NCBI RefSeq assembly: GCF_001400735.1
Contig: NZ_LJPW01000144.1
Coordinates: 62,001-126,000 of the forward strand
Reading direction: 5' to 3'
Origin: Pseudomonas caricapapayae
Lineage (GTDB): Bacteria; Pseudomonadota; Gammaproteobacteria; Pseudomonadales; Pseudomonadaceae
DNA: 64,000 nucleotides
Shown here: positions 47,052 through 57,100 of the stretch, piece after piece
Numbering within the stretch: position 1 is the stretch's first letter
How the letters are laid out: the number at the start of each line of letters is the position of its first letter
Program-made: the position numbers and the translations under genes
The notes under the pieces: model-generated
What the model saw: only the letters and a program-made list of their open reading frames with translations
Database searches by the model: none
Told to the model about the DNA's origin: nothing

Positions 47052-47944
47052 ATCTGGAACACCGGAACGGGGTTGCACCATCGGTCCTTGTACTCACGGT
47101 CGGCACGACCAAAGGAAAAACGCAGTGATTTGCCCAGAGCACGGGCATCTTCCCAGGCAGACTGGGTGTTGACGAAGCTCAGCACACTGCCGGGACTGAA
47201 ATCCCGTGTCTCGGGATCAACGCCGCCGTTGACATACTCTACGCTGACCCACTGTGGTGCCTCGACGCGATACACCAGTTGAATGGCAATGGGCGCATCG
47301 TTGAGAAACACCACCGAGCCGACCAGCAGATCGCGCAGCAACTCGATGACCTCGGCCTTGTGTCGGGCACCGGTGGCTTCGAAGCCCCAGCGACGCTGAA
47401 ACAGATCGCAATACATGCTCGCCAGCTCGGCGCTGCTGAACTCGCTGACAGGTCTCAGCGTACCGCCAGCCTCTTCCAGCAAACGAAGCTCGCGGCGCTG
47501 GTTGTAACGGAATTTCTTCGACAGTTCTTCCGGCGTGCGCGCCATTGCCAACGATTCAGCCTGCGGCCTGAACGTGCTGATACGGCCCTCGTTGAGCGAA
47601 GACACATAGCGAGCCCGATGGCGGACCGGCACCTGTATGCCGTCGGCGACGGGCAGAATCAGCTCGGCATTCCCCAGATCGAACAGGCCTTTCTTGCCGT
47701 GACGCTTGAGTTCGTCCTTGGACAGCGCCAGCGAGCGTCCCCAAGTGGCGATCGCTGCCTTCACTTCGCCGCCCTGCTCCCAGGCCAGATAACGCACGGC
47801 GATGCCGGAAAACGCCGACAGCCGCGCAACAACCAGCGGGTGAGTGGCTACGCTGCCACCTAACCGTTGCCATGCCTGGGCGTAGGCAGCCGCATCGATC
47901 TGCACCCAGCCACGCTCGCGCCAGCCTTTGAATCGATTGAGCAT
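47048..47944 (-). CDS. Mig-14 family protein (FemX/GNAT-like)
   Basis: 298 residues with the Mig-14 pattern: FKGWRERGWVQID, RARYVSSLNEGRIST, LSKKFRYNQRRELRLLEE and C-terminal FVNTQSAWEDARALGKSLRFSFGRADREYKDRWC. Mig-14 of Salmonella and Pseudomonas contributes to resistance to antimicrobial peptides and polymyxins; its biochemical activity is not known, though it looks like a GNAT-fold acyl/aminoacyl transferase. The start and the 3' overlap show coupling on both sides. Confidence 0.88.
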   Translation of the reverse strand: MLNRFKGWRERGWVQIDAAAYAQAWQRLGGSVATHPLVVARLSAFSGIAVRYLAWEQGGEVKAAIATWGRSLALSKDELKRHGKKGLFDLGNAELILPVADGIQVPVRHRARYVSSLNEGRISTFRPQAESLAMARTPEELSKKFRYNQRRELRLLEEAGGTLRPVSEFSSAELASMYCDLFQRRWGFEATGARHKAEVIELLRDLLVGSVVFLNDAPIAIQLVYRVEAPQWVSVEYVNGGVDPETRDFSPGSVLSFVNTQSAWEDARALGKSLRFSFGRADREYKDRWCNPVPVFQI

Positions 47945-49074
47945 CAGGCCCCCGCTGTCAGGCTGGAGACGTGTGGCAAGCGCCAGAATACATCGCGTAC
48001 GGCATGATCGGAAAAGCGTTCGCGCAAGCGCAGCAGCATGCGTTCGGCGCAGTCCTGACGCTGCTCGGCGTCAAGCCCGGCCATATGCACCAAGCCGTGG
48101 GCAAGGCTATGGACATCGCCCAGCGGGAACAGCAGACCAACGTCTTCGACCACTTCCTTCGCGCCACCGCAGGACGTTGCGACCAGTGGTACACCGGCCA
48201 CCATCGCTTCCAGCAAGACCATGCCGAAAGGCTCGTGGTCCGAGCTCAAGGCAAACACGTCGAATGCCTTGAAGTAGCGACGCGCGTCAGGAACCTGCCC
48301 GAGAAACAGCACCTGCGGGCCGATGCCCAGTTCCAGCGCCAGCGCCTTGAGGTTTTCTTCCAGGCGGCCCTTGCCGAGAATCACCAACTGGCTGTTTTCG
48401 GGGAGATTGGGCAAAGCCTCGGCGAAACCGCGCAACAGCGTGGCCTGATCCTTGTCGGGATGCAGACGCCCGACATTGGCAACGATCCATGCTGACGCGG
48501 ACAGGCCCAGCTCTGCGCGGGCATCTTCAGCGGAGAACTGACTGCCTTGCAGTTGCTCGACATCAATCCGGTTATACAGGGTCTGAATGCGCTCAGCCGG
48601 CCACTTGGGCAGGCTGTTGCGCATATCATCGCGAACCGCGTCGGACACGCCGAGCAGGCTCAGGCGTTTGCGAAACAGGTTGGCGAACAGCTTGCGGCTG
48701 CGCCGCCGATAATCACCGAACGCATGATGCACGCCGATGACCGGCAGCTTCGTCGCCAGCAATGCGATGTACACCGGCTTGAAGCGGTGCGCAATACAGA
48801 AACTGAACGAACGCGTTGCGGCAATCTTGCGCAGGTCACGGATGGCCCCCAGCTTCAGGCCGCGAATGGCACTGGAGCTGTACTCCATGAACAGTACGTC
48901 GTCCGAGCCACAGTCAGCGACGACATCCGGGTCGGCTGCACCGGTCAGGAACACCGTCGTCACCCGATAGCCCTTGCCGGCGAACAGGCTGGCGTATTGC
49001 CGTGCGCAGTCCAGAAACGGCCCGTCATAGCCGTGGCAGAACTGCAGCACGTGACGTTCAGCCGAGCGTGTCAT
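47944..49074 (-). CDS. wapH: GT4-type LPS core glycosyltransferase (WapH-like)
   Basis: 376 residues, GT-B fold. The C-domain shows VGRLHPDKDQATLLRGF (donor binding) and the EX7E motif EPFGMVLLE with SDH before it. The context, between carbamoyltransferase and Mig-14, matches wapH in P. aeruginosa, which adds a core hexose. The start overlaps the wapO 3' end by 17 bases. Confidence 0.85.
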   Translation of the reverse strand: MTRSAERHVLQFCHGYDGPFLDCARQYASLFAGKGYRVTTVFLTGAADPDVVADCGSDDVLFMEYSSSAIRGLKLGAIRDLRKIAATRSFSFCIAHRFKPVYIALLATKLPVIGVHHAFGDYRRRSRKLFANLFRKRLSLLGVSDAVRDDMRNSLPKWPAERIQTLYNRIDVEQLQGSQFSAEDARAELGLSASAWIVANVGRLHPDKDQATLLRGFAEALPNLPENSQLVILGKGRLEENLKALALELGIGPQVLFLGQVPDARRYFKAFDVFALSSDHEPFGMVLLEAMVAGVPLVATSCGGAKEVVEDVGLLFPLGDVHSLAHGLVHMAGLDAEQRQDCAERMLLRLRERFSDHAVRDVFWRLPHVSSLTAGA

Positions 49075-50815
49075 AAGCCTCGACGCCCTCTTTGACCACC
49101 AGGATGTCTTCCATGATCAGGTACTCGAGGTCCGAGCCGAAGAACATGTTCAGCGCATCGGTCGGCGAACAGATCATCGGTTCGCCACGGCGGTTGAGCG
49201 AGGTGTTCAGTGACACACCGTTACCGGTCAGGTTCTCCAGCGCCTTCATCATGTCGTAATAGCGCGGGTTGTATTCGCGCTTGAGCACCTGAGCGCGGGA
49301 AGTACCGTCTTCATGGACGACTTCCGGAACGCGGGTCTTCCATTCTTCAGCCACTTCGAAGGTGAAGGTCATGAACGGTGCCGGATGGTCGATCTTGATC
49401 ATCTGAGGCGCTACGGTGTCGAGCATCGAGGGGCAGAAAGGCCTCCAGCGCTCGCGGAACTTGATCTGATGGTTGATACGGTCGGCCACGCCGGTCACGC
49501 TCGGGCAACCGATGATCGAACGGCCGCCCAGGGCGCGCGGACCGAACTCCATGCGCCCCTGGAACCAGGCAACGGGGTTGCCCTTGACCATGATTTCGGC
49601 AATCCGCTCCGGCGTGTTGTCGATCTGACGCCAGACCGGCTTGCTCGGGTGGCGTGCACAGGCCGCGATTACGTCCTCGTTGCTGTACGACGGGCCGAGG
49701 TAAACGTGCTCCATCTTCTCTACCGGCACACCGCGAGCGTGGGACACATAGGCCGCAGCACCCACTGCCGTACCGGCGTCACCGGACGCAGGCTGCACGA
49801 ACAGTTCCTTGACTTCCGGACGGGCGATGATGCGCTGGTTGAGCTTGACGTTCAGCGCACAGCCCCCGGCGAAGGCGATCTTGCCGGTTTCCTTGAGGAT
49901 GTCACCCAGGTAGTGGTCCATCATCTGCAACGCGAGCTTTTCGAACAGCGCCTGCATGCTCGCGGCATAGTGAATGTAGGGTTCGTCAGCCACGTCACCG
50001 ACGCGTTTCGGGCCGAGCCATTCGATCAGCTTCGGCGAGAAGTAGAAGCCCTTGCCATTCTCTTTATAGCGACGCAGACCGATGACGTTGGCCAATTCGG
50101 TATTGATGACCAGTTCGCCATTCTCGAACGTTGCCAGACGCGAAAAATCGTACTTGCTGGCATCGCCGTACGGTGCCATGCCCATGACCTTGAATTCGCC
50201 GTCGAGCATCTCGAAACCGAGAAACTCGGTAATCGCCCCGTACAGACCGCCCAGCGAGTCAGGGTCGAAGAACTCCTTGATCTTGTGGATCTTGCCGTTT
50301 TCGCCGTAGCCGAAGAAGGTCGTGGCGTATTCACCCTTGCCGTCGATGCCCATGATCGCGGTTTTCTCGGTGAAACCCGAGCAGTGATACGCGCTCGAAG
50401 CGTGGGCCAGATGGTGCTCGACCGGCTCGATCTTGATCTTTTTCGGATCGAAGCCCAGTTGTTCGAGGCACCAGACAATCTTGTTGCGATAACGCTTGTA
50501 ACGGCGATTGCCCATCAACAGCGCATCGAGGGCGCGATCCGGTGCGTACCAGTAACGCTTGGCGTAATGCCAGCGGGCCTTGCCGAACAAGCTGATCGGG
50601 GCGAACGGAATCGCGACCACATCGACGTCCGAAGGCTTGATGCCTGCCTGTTCCAGACAGAACTTCGCCGACTCGTAGGGCATGCGGTTCTTTGCGTGTT
50701 TATCACGAACGAAGCGCTCTTCTTCGGCTGCTGCGATCAGCTTGCCGTCGATATAGAGCGCTGCGGAAGGATCATGGCTAAGGGCGCCGGACAGGCCAAG
50801 GATCGTCAATGCCAC
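49058..50815 (-). CDS. wapO: Carbamoyltransferase (WapO-like, NodU/CmcH family)
   Basis: 585 residues from GTG 50815 (ALTILGLSGALSHDPSAAL). N-terminal HSP70/actin-like NodU fold with the tRNA N6-adenosine-carbamoyltransferase-related metal site HHLAHASSAYH (about 134-144); the C-terminal domain contains FGPRALGGRSI and NRRGEPMICSP. These enzymes transfer a carbamoyl group to sugars; in Pseudomonas core, HepII is 7-O-carbamoylated. First gene of its operon because the toxin gene separates it from the waaF-to-kinase operon. Confidence 0.88.
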   Translation of the reverse strand: MALTILGLSGALSHDPSAALYIDGKLIAAAEEERFVRDKHAKNRMPYESAKFCLEQAGIKPSDVDVVAIPFAPISLFGKARWHYAKRYWYAPDRALDALLMGNRRYKRYRNKIVWCLEQLGFDPKKIKIEPVEHHLAHASSAYHCSGFTEKTAIMGIDGKGEYATTFFGYGENGKIHKIKEFFDPDSLGGLYGAITEFLGFEMLDGEFKVMGMAPYGDASKYDFSRLATFENGELVINTELANVIGLRRYKENGKGFYFSPKLIEWLGPKRVGDVADEPYIHYAASMQALFEKLALQMMDHYLGDILKETGKIAFAGGCALNVKLNQRIIARPEVKELFVQPASGDAGTAVGAAAYVSHARGVPVEKMEHVYLGPSYSNEDVIAACARHPSKPVWRQIDNTPERIAEIMVKGNPVAWFQGRMEFGPRALGGRSIIGCPSVTGVADRINHQIKFRERWRPFCPSMLDTVAPQMIKIDHPAPFMTFTFEVAEEWKTRVPEVVHEDGTSRAQVLKREYNPRYYDMMKALENLTGNGVSLNTSLNRRGEPMICSPTDALNMFFGSDLEYLIMEDILVVKEGVEAYDTLG

Positions 50816-51118
50816 TAGGGTCTAGCCTCTTTAGTCTGCATGCAGGCGCATAGCGCCCGGGAAAAGGTGTGCCCCCGCACAGCGGGCTGAGGGCAGCTAA
50901 AGGGCGGGATTATAACGTAATGACCAAGGATTGGCTCGACGCGCTGAAATGTCGCTGGGAGGTGCCCGCCAGACGGTGTAGGAAATGTCTCTTTCCCAGC
51001 ATCAATAACTATCTACGACTCGCCACCCATTGCTTCTGATTAATTGAGGCCCATCGTCGCTGGCCCGAAGGTCGGCGTTCAAACCTCAGCGCCCGAAGCG
51101 CGCAATGGAAAGCCTGTC
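50816..51118. other. Divergent intergenic region between wapO and the large toxin gene
   Basis: 303 bases. On the minus strand a perfect TATAAT (50914-50909) lies 94 bases upstream of wapO, with no good -35. A 7-bp inverted repeat GCTGGGA/TCCCAGC (50954-50960 and 50994-51000) brackets 33 bases. A CCACCCA at 51023-51029 resembles the 3' half of a hrp box, but no GGAAC lies 15-17 bases upstream. I see no transposon end or attachment site. Confidence 0.55.
50909..50914 (-). promoter_or_regulatory. Possible -10 element for wapO operon
   Basis: TATAAT read on the minus strand. The -35 position shows only weak similarity to TTGACA. Because the toxin gene breaks the ancestral operon, a local promoter for wapO would be required. 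Confidence 0.35.
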
Positions 51119-54100
51119 ATGACACAAACACTGCCCCCTTTAGCCCTCGCCCCCCAGACTCTGACGCCTGTACCGCTGAAGCCCGCCGATACCTGGCCCG
51201 CCGCAGCCGATGCGCTGAACAGGCTCGACGAACTGCGTACCCTTCTGGCCGCCGAACTGGAAGCACTGCCCGGCCCTGAAGATGCCTTGCTGACGGCTAT
51301 CGACGGCTCTGAAGTTTCCGAGCGTGAACTGGAAATCTTCAGCCTGCTGCAACAGATCGATAACTACTGGACGGACCCCGGCGAGTCCGGCGAAAGCCGT
51401 CGTGACCGCCTTGTTCCTGCCTTGCAACGCGCCTTGCGTGATGAAGCCTGCGTCAGGATTCACGAGCGCGATCTGGAAAGTGGCTATCTTGCCTGCCTGC
51501 CGGACTCGTCCGGCCCGGCGCTCACTTACTCGTCGCTGCAGGTGCAACTGCACGATGACGAACAGGTAGAGATGGCGGGTGTGCTGGCAATATCACAGGA
51601 CCTGGGACGTACGCTGCTGATGCTGCCGGGGCTCGGCATAATGGGCTTCGACACGCAGGCCGTAATGATTGCGACACTGGCGCGCTGGCTCAGCACGCCA
51701 ACGCTTCGGGGGGCATTGCTGAATAACCTGGAGAAGCGTTACCAGGACCGGCTGACCGGGATAATTCAGGACGCCGACCTGTACCTCGAACCGTTCACGA
51801 CTGCCGATGTGCAGTTGCAACCGGTTACGACAACCCCCTTCGTCCATGCTTTCGACAGGCTGCTGAACAAGCAGCGCAATGACGCCCGTTACGCCTGCGA
51901 ACGAGCGGACGTGGCAGACCGGCAGAAACGCCAGTTGCTGATTCAGGAAGCTATCGGCATGCCCGGCCTGTTCGGCCCGGCCGCCATGCTTGAACTGCGG
52001 GAACTGACCAACAGACAACGCCAGTACCATCGAGAGCTGCCGGACTGGATGAAGATCGCCAGCGAAGACGACTTGCAGACTTATGCCGGGCACCTGCGGC
52101 GCTACGATGCCGCACATGCTGCGATGCTCAGCGTACTGGGCAGCGCCGCTTCACCGGAGCAGTTCGCCGAAACGCAATTACGCAGAAGGCTTGCCGACGA
52201 CCTGGGCCATGATATGGACCCGCGCGCGTTGACCATCGATACACGTCGCACGCTGCCGTCGACGAGCGAGACCTACCGCGTGACATGCTCGCTGGTCGAG
52301 CTGGCGCTCTATGGCCTGCACCCCGACGACGAGATCGCAGGCTCGGACTTCCTCGACCATACCGTCATTACCTTTGCTGGCAAACCGCTGGACGCTGTCT
52401 ACTCAGACTTGACCCCGGTCTACCTTGCCGGACTGATTGACGAGCTCGATCTGCGCGCAAGGTTTGGCGAGTTTCAACGCAAGGCCTACCAGAAAGAGCA
52501 CAACCGGCAAATGCTGCGCGCACTAGCGCGAACCCGGCTGACAGCGCTGAGCTGGGCCGCGAAGATGCAGGGGCATATCCAGCGCGATGATTTCGCCACT
52601 GTCGCAGCGCTGACGAGCCCGACGACGGCTGCCCCTGCCCCCACCTTGCGCGTGCAACAGATCAAACTGAATGACCGCCACGTAATGGCCAGATTGCTGG
52701 TGTTTCGCAAACAGAACGCCCAAGGCCAGACGCAACGTTTGATCATGGCCGCCACCGATGCACCCGGGCAACAGTCTTTCAAAGCCTTCGACACTGAAAC
52801 CCAGTTGCTGCACGAGGTGGTCGGCTGGACCGCATCGCCTTCCATGTGCACCTACCTGCTGGATCAGGTGGAAGTGGATGCACGCCCCGCACTGGCAGAG
52901 CAACTGGAGGCCCTGGCACTCAAACCCCAGCCGCCGAAAAACTTCATCCAGTTCATCGATCACGCGGATTGCGACTCGGCCCTGCACAGCTTCACCGAGG
53001 AACAGACCCGCGTGTTGCTTTCCAGGCAGGCCAGCCATACTCCGGACTGGTATGTGCGTGCCAGCCGCGCGCAGCGTCGGGAACTGCTGGCCCTTGAGCA
53101 AGCCGCTGGCGGAGCTCTCGACAACTATCAGGCTCAGCCAAACGCGCACGCTCAGCCGTTCAAGGACTACGTCCATCAACGCGCCAGCCAGCAGATCGCC
53201 AGATTACTGAATGTACCGGCAGGCTCGGTAGACCCGGACCTGATCGTGATCACCAGTGAACGCGAAACTCTGACCTATACCGAGATGCTGCTCAACGGCT
53301 ACAACGACAGCATCGACCCTGTCCGCGCCTCCGCGCAAACCCAGGCAACCTTCAGTGGCCCCGACGGACTGGACCTCAGCGCACTGTCGCCCGCAGTGGT
53401 GGCAGGCTCGGTGCGCGGCAAATGGCTGGCGGACGGCTATATTGCACTGGTCAGGAATACACTGCTGAACGCTGAAAACGCCGGTTACACCGATCGCCGT
53501 CAGGCCAGCGTACTGATCAATCAATTGCAGATGAAGGCCGCCGCGCTGCGTAGCGTTTTAAAGGGCCACATTGAAGCGTCGCAATATACCTGGCTGAAGC
53601 AGTCGCTGGACCACGCGCACCTCAACGACCCGGTCGTGCGCGAGCAGTACCCGTTCTATCCCCTGCAGTTGCATATCGACAAGCCGTTGATCGGCTCGGG
53701 GCTGACCGACATCGACCAACTGGTCATCCCAAGCCCGCTGCTCACTCACATCGAAACCGTGCAGGGATGCCTGGTGGTCCTGCCGACGCAGACTCGACAC
53801 GCTGCACTGCTTTATACACCGCAGGCGCCCGATGGCTTCGAGTTCCGCCTGTTCAGCGACTTTGTACGTTCACTGAGCACCGCTGGCATGATCGATTACT
53901 ACAAGGATCGCTGCCGGGTAAAAGCGCGCCGGACCCTGTCGTTTTTCCTGCGCGACATGGAGAAAGGCAATGCCAACAAACCTCCGGTCATTCCCAAGGC
54001 ATTCATTGCAGACCTTGCCGACACTTGCTTCAACCGACCGCTGGAGCGCAGGCTGCGCGATGTGGAAGAGACCACCACAGGCCGTAATGACATGCTGGCC

Positions 54101-57100
54101 CGGTTGATCTGGGTCAGCGTGGAAATAATTGCCACCGCCCTGACGCTACCGTTCCCGCCGGCAAGCTTTGCGGTTGGCAGCCTGCTGTCGCTGCATGACA
54201 GCGGGCAGGCCCTGGCCGCGCTGACCGAAGGCGACCAGCAACGCGCTACAGCGTACATGCTGTCGGCACTGTTCAACGGCATCGGCGCAGGCAGCGACTT
54301 GCTGGTGGGCCTGAAAGGCTTCGGCGGTGTATTGCATCAGCTTGAGCACAGTCATGAAACAACACCGGTACTGCGCTCGTTCCAGCGTCAGTCCTCGCTG
54401 CCGCGTTACGAAGATCTCTACCCGGTGGAATTGCAGGAGCAGGTATTCCTGATCGGCAAGCCCGACGTCAACGGCCACGCTGCAGTTTTCCATGCCAGCC
54501 ACGTTGCTTCTGCGCCTCCGATGGCAACCGGTCAGTTCGCTGTGCGGGAAGCCGGTGGTGCCTGGCAGCCGCTCCTACCGTCTGCCAACGCTGTGCCTCG
54601 CGCGCCATCAGGTTTGCGCACCGACCTGGCAGTCGACATTTCTCTGGATAACCTGCCACGCATCACCGAGGGTCACGCAAGGGGTGTGGTGCTGCTCAAC
54701 GGCAAACGCTACATCGGCCTTTCCGGCCAGACCTTCGAGGTTCAATACAACACGCATCTGGGCTGCTGGCAGATCATTGACCCGGCCAATCCATTCGCGT
54801 TCTTCGGCAAACAGCCCGTTCGCCTGAATGAACAGGGACAGTGGCTGGTCATTGATCGACAGCGCCTGCGTGGTGGAGTGCTGGATGACGCGGGAAGCTA
54901 TCGGCGACTGCCTGAAGGAGGTGCCGGTAGTTCGACAGACACGCTGAATGATTACGAGATGCCAAGCAGCATGCGGGCGCACCTGGATGTCGTCATCAGC
55001 AAGGAAGTATTTGACCCTACCGGCGCAGGCCTGGAAGTCTATTTCGAGACCTATCTCACCGACATACGTCAAACCTTCACCACATTGCGAGAAAAGCTCT
55101 ATCAGGATGCCCAGGATTTTTTTGCCAGGTTCTCCCCGCCGCCCAGGCCGCCACTGCCTGCCTATTCTTTGCCGGGTAGCGTCGACACGCTGATCAAGCA
55201 CATCTTTACGCACAACAACGGCCTGGTTTTCAGCGAGGCACCAAAGTCCGTGGCCAGCAAGCGCCTGCTGCTACTCAACATGCCATTGCTGGCAGAGCAG
55301 CGTGTAGAGATCCTGTACATCGAACATCTACTGACCGACAAGCATCTGACCAAACTCGCCAGATACCGCAAGCTCGGCAACAAGAGTCGCTCCGGCTCTC
55401 ATGAGCTAAAGTATTACCTGCGCGATACCAATCGCGGCGCGTTGAACAACTCAAGCACCGAGTATGACTACTACCACCTGATCAAGGCCGCTCATCGTTA
55501 CGGAATCGAGGTGCGTCCTTTCAGTTCGTCGATCAGTTACCCGTTTCTCGGCCATACAGTGTCGGGCGCAACCAATGATCCGGCAGCCGCCTTGAAAATG
55601 AGCAACTTCTTCGGACATAAGCTCATCAGCCACGACATAGGGCCCGATTCCGCAAAGCGCTGGGTGGCACTGCTTGATCAGAAACTTGCCACGAAACATG
55701 ACCAGGTGCCCGGCATCGCCGAGCTGAACGGCGCGGTCAGCGTGCACGTCGAGGATATCCCGGCAGGGCGTCCGACCCGCATCAGGCAGGACGCCGGCGT
55801 GCCGACTGACGAGCGAACGCCGATTCACTGCGACTTCACCATAGCGTTTTCCGACCCGGCAATAGTTGCAGCCCCACTGCCCCCCGTCACGCCTCTGGAT
55901 GAAGTGCTGATGCGCGAACTGGGGAGCCCGTCGATTATTGCCGATGGCGAGCATTGGGCGGGCCAGTACGGTTTTGTTCAGGGCCAGGATGAGGCCTGGC
56001 TGCGCGTGCCTCCCGAAGACTGGGTCGCCGACAGCCCGCTGACAGCGATCCAGCAATCGCTGACCGATGCGACCCATGACATGCCGCTGGAGACCAGAAC
56101 GACCTTTCACACCCTGGCGAACTTCGAAAAGAAAGGTCTCGATATGGAGTATTTCTTCGGTGATCCGCAATTCGAGTCCGTCCGCAATACATTCGCCGTG
56201 CACCGCAATCGCTTGCAACAGGATGCTTCCGCAATCAGCGCTATACCGCTGCCGCCTCGTCCCGTACTGCCTGTCATCGCGGCGCGGACAAGCACCTCCG
56301 AGCTGCTTGAACACCTGTACAGACAAACTGAAGGCATCGTTGTCGGCGAGTCGCACTTTTCTGTCGCCAGCAAGAAACTGATCATCGACAACCTGCCGTT
56401 GCTGGCACAGCAAAATGTAAAGACACTGTACATGGAGCACCTGCTGACTGATCTGCACCAGGCAAACCTCGACCGCTTTTTCGAAACCGGCCAGATGAGC
56501 AAAACCCTGCTTCACGACCTGAAAGTTCTGGATCGCGGGCATCACACCGATCCAGGCAGGGTTTATAACTTCGAACAACTGGTCGTCAAAGCGCGACAGC
56601 ATGGGCTGGAAATACGGGCCATCGACTGCGCGAGCAGTTACCACCTCAAAGGCATTGCCAGAGAACACTCCATCACGCGCCAGCAGATGATGAACTACTT
56701 TGCATCACGCACGATGCGCAAGCATCAGGAGGTCATGGGTTCACACAAGTGGATCGCTCTGGTTGGCAATAGCCATTCCAATATCTATCAGGGCGTCGTG
56801 CCCGGCATTGCCGAACTGGAAGGCGGAATCGGCCTGCGGGTCGTCGATGTGGCGCCGGGACTGTCGAGGGGTGTCATTCACGATCCCGGGGAGCTTGTCC
56901 TGGCAGGCATCACGAATGACAAGGTGCACATCAAAGCGGATTATCGCGTGGAGATAGAGGTGACGCGTTCGGCTGACAATGTTCGCCCCGCCAGACCGCT
57001 GACCATTGAACAGCGACTTTTCAAGCCAGGGATGTTTTTGCTGGAGCAAGGGGGTGGCAATGTGCAGACCGTTGTTCATCGCGCACGCGACACCTGGCTT

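Noticed and set aside
51023..51029. CCACCCA resembling the 3' half of an HrpL (hrp) box upstream of the toxin gene
   Set aside because: No GGAACC-like element occurs 15-17 bases upstream, so a type III regulon promoter is not supported.
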